64,000 nt of DNA. It comes from Stackebrandtia endophytica (GTDB lineage Bacteria > Actinomycetota > Actinomycetes > Mycobacteriales > Micromonosporaceae). Below are positions 63,524 through 64,000 of the stretch, piece after piece. The stretch lies in NCBI RefSeq assembly GCF_006716355.1, contig NZ_VFOW01000001.1:2356001-2420000 (forward strand), written 5' to 3'. Each line of letters starts with the position of its first letter. Positions within the stretch are counted from its first letter, which is position 1. The notes beneath the pieces were generated by a model, which saw only the letters and a program-made list of their open reading frames with translations, was not told where the DNA came from and made no database searches. A program made the position numbers and the translations under genes.

Positions 63524-63572
63524 GACCGGGGCGAGCCATCAAAGTTTGGTCGCAGCGATACTCGCCCCGGTC
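63524..63572 (+). promoter_or_regulatory. 12-bp stem-loop in a probable leader RNA
   Basis: GACCGGGGCGAG (63524-63535) pairs perfectly with CTCGCCCCGGTC (63561-63572) around a 25-base loop. Just downstream a GGAGG precedes a 20-codon frame at 63596. The layout looks like an attenuator or an untranslated structured leader rather than a simple terminator because a translatable ORF follows at once. Confidence 0.5.
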
Positions 63573-63595
63573 TTGAATGATCGGAGGTAGCCCCG

Positions 63596-63658
63596 ATGGG
63601 GAAACCCGACCAACGTTCTGTCTATCACGTCGTCACAGTGTGGCGGTACTCCGGCTGA
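63596..63658 (+). CDS. 20-aa ORF, possible leader peptide
   Basis: MGKPDQRSVYHVVTVWRYSG with GGAGG seven bases before its ATG, following the 12-bp stem-loop. Too short for homology; it could be a leader peptide or a small signalling/toxin peptide associated with the XRE/DUF397 pair. Confidence 0.4.
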   Translation: MGKPDQRSVYHVVTVWRYSG

Positions 63659-64000
63659 GGCTTGGCGCCTTCGGGTCGGGGTGTCACTGAGGGCGGCTGG
63701 GGTTGTGTCCACTTCCCTTGTCGTCTCGGTGACGTGTCATTCGATCTCGCCCGGGGGCATTCATGAGGGGTCAGTCCTGGTGCATCTGGTAGCACCGGTC
63801 GGCCTGCTCGAGGTGGGTGCGCGCATCTCCCAATAGATCCCGCTTCTGCGCTGCCGCGTTGGGTTGTCACCACCTAGCGGTTCTCTCCCGCTCGACATCC
63901 AACAGTGCTCTTCGCGCGGGGTCTCTGCGCGCACCCACCCATCTATCCACATTCAACTTGATCATGGCTCGCGGCGTGAGCCTGCCCGAAACACCGAGGG
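63659..64000. other. Window end, no intact gene; possible minus-strand gene tail
   Basis: On the minus strand, about 63776-63865 reads in one frame QPNAAAQKRDLLGDART and HLEQADRCYQMHQD followed by a stop, which looks like a helical protein C-terminus. The frame is closed a few codons upstream by TGA, and neighbouring frames continue with protein-like sequence, so this may be a frameshifted remnant. Nothing further can be supported before the edge. Confidence 0.3.

Noticed and set aside
1-64000. tRNA, rRNA, phage attachment sites, insertion-sequence transposases
   Set aside because: None recognised on either strand; no transposase- or integrase-like protein was seen.

Overview
The window is high-GC chromosomal DNA from an actinomycete. 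Evidence includes SigE-family and ECF41-type sigma factors, a CGNR/ABATE regulator, a DUF397 + XRE/DUF5753 pair, Tat- and Sec-exported peptidoglycan-binding proteins, GTG/TTG starts, and several likely leaderless transcripts. The exact genus cannot be fixed from sequence alone; a Glycomycetales/Micromonosporales-like organism is a reasonable guess.

Layout. 1-20 kb is a mosaic of ordinary single genes: a truncated sensor kinase, enoyl-CoA hydratase, a GNAT gene with two apparent compensating frameshifts, a HAD dehalogenase divergent from a CGNR regulator across twin operators, a Cys-rich metal-binding protein, an NmrA-type reductase divergent from an AraC regulator, a GT1 glycosyltransferase divergent from a TetR gene across a perfect 24-bp palindrome, a lipoprotein gene broken by an in-frame amber codon, a methyltransferase, an MFS exporter divergent from an AraC regulator, glutamate decarboxylase, and a SigE-type sigma factor with a membrane partner. 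At 20.0 kb lies an orphan 54-codon peptide with eight cysteines that looks like a RiPP precursor, then an ECF41 sigma factor and an alkylsulfatase-like MBL enzyme. 23.4-25.5 kb is a lower-GC patch: a 599-aa protein with a CoiA-like N-terminus and a dsRBM-like C-terminus, a gene fragment, and two tandem 108-bp hairpin repeats whose stems co-vary.

25.9-54.7 kb, all on the minus strand, is a compact hybrid NRPS-PKS biosynthetic cluster. Transcription order: a 5286-aa megasynthase (C-A-T-KS-AT-T-C-A-T-KS-T-C-A-T-C/E-like), a stand-alone AT-less KS, a carrier protein, a class III (GSA-type) aminotransferase, a CPBP-like membrane protein, a thioesterase, an MFS exporter, a DUF6790-like membrane protein, an FtsX/MacB-type permease with its ATPase, a second carrier protein, a FabF-like KS, and an Sfp-type phosphopantetheinyl transferase. 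Inference: three amino acids are alternated with malonate units; two of the three elongating KS modules have no AT and no reductive domain is present, so beta-keto intermediates could be transaminated. An AT-richer 0.8-kb upstream region with two strong inverted repeats is the likely control region.

55-64 kb: two exported peptidoglycan-active proteins, an NDH-2-like oxidoreductase paired with a second ECF41 sigma factor, an intact paralogue of the broken lipoprotein, a three-gene small-protein set, and an XRE/DUF397 pair with a structured, possibly leader-peptide-bearing region at the end.
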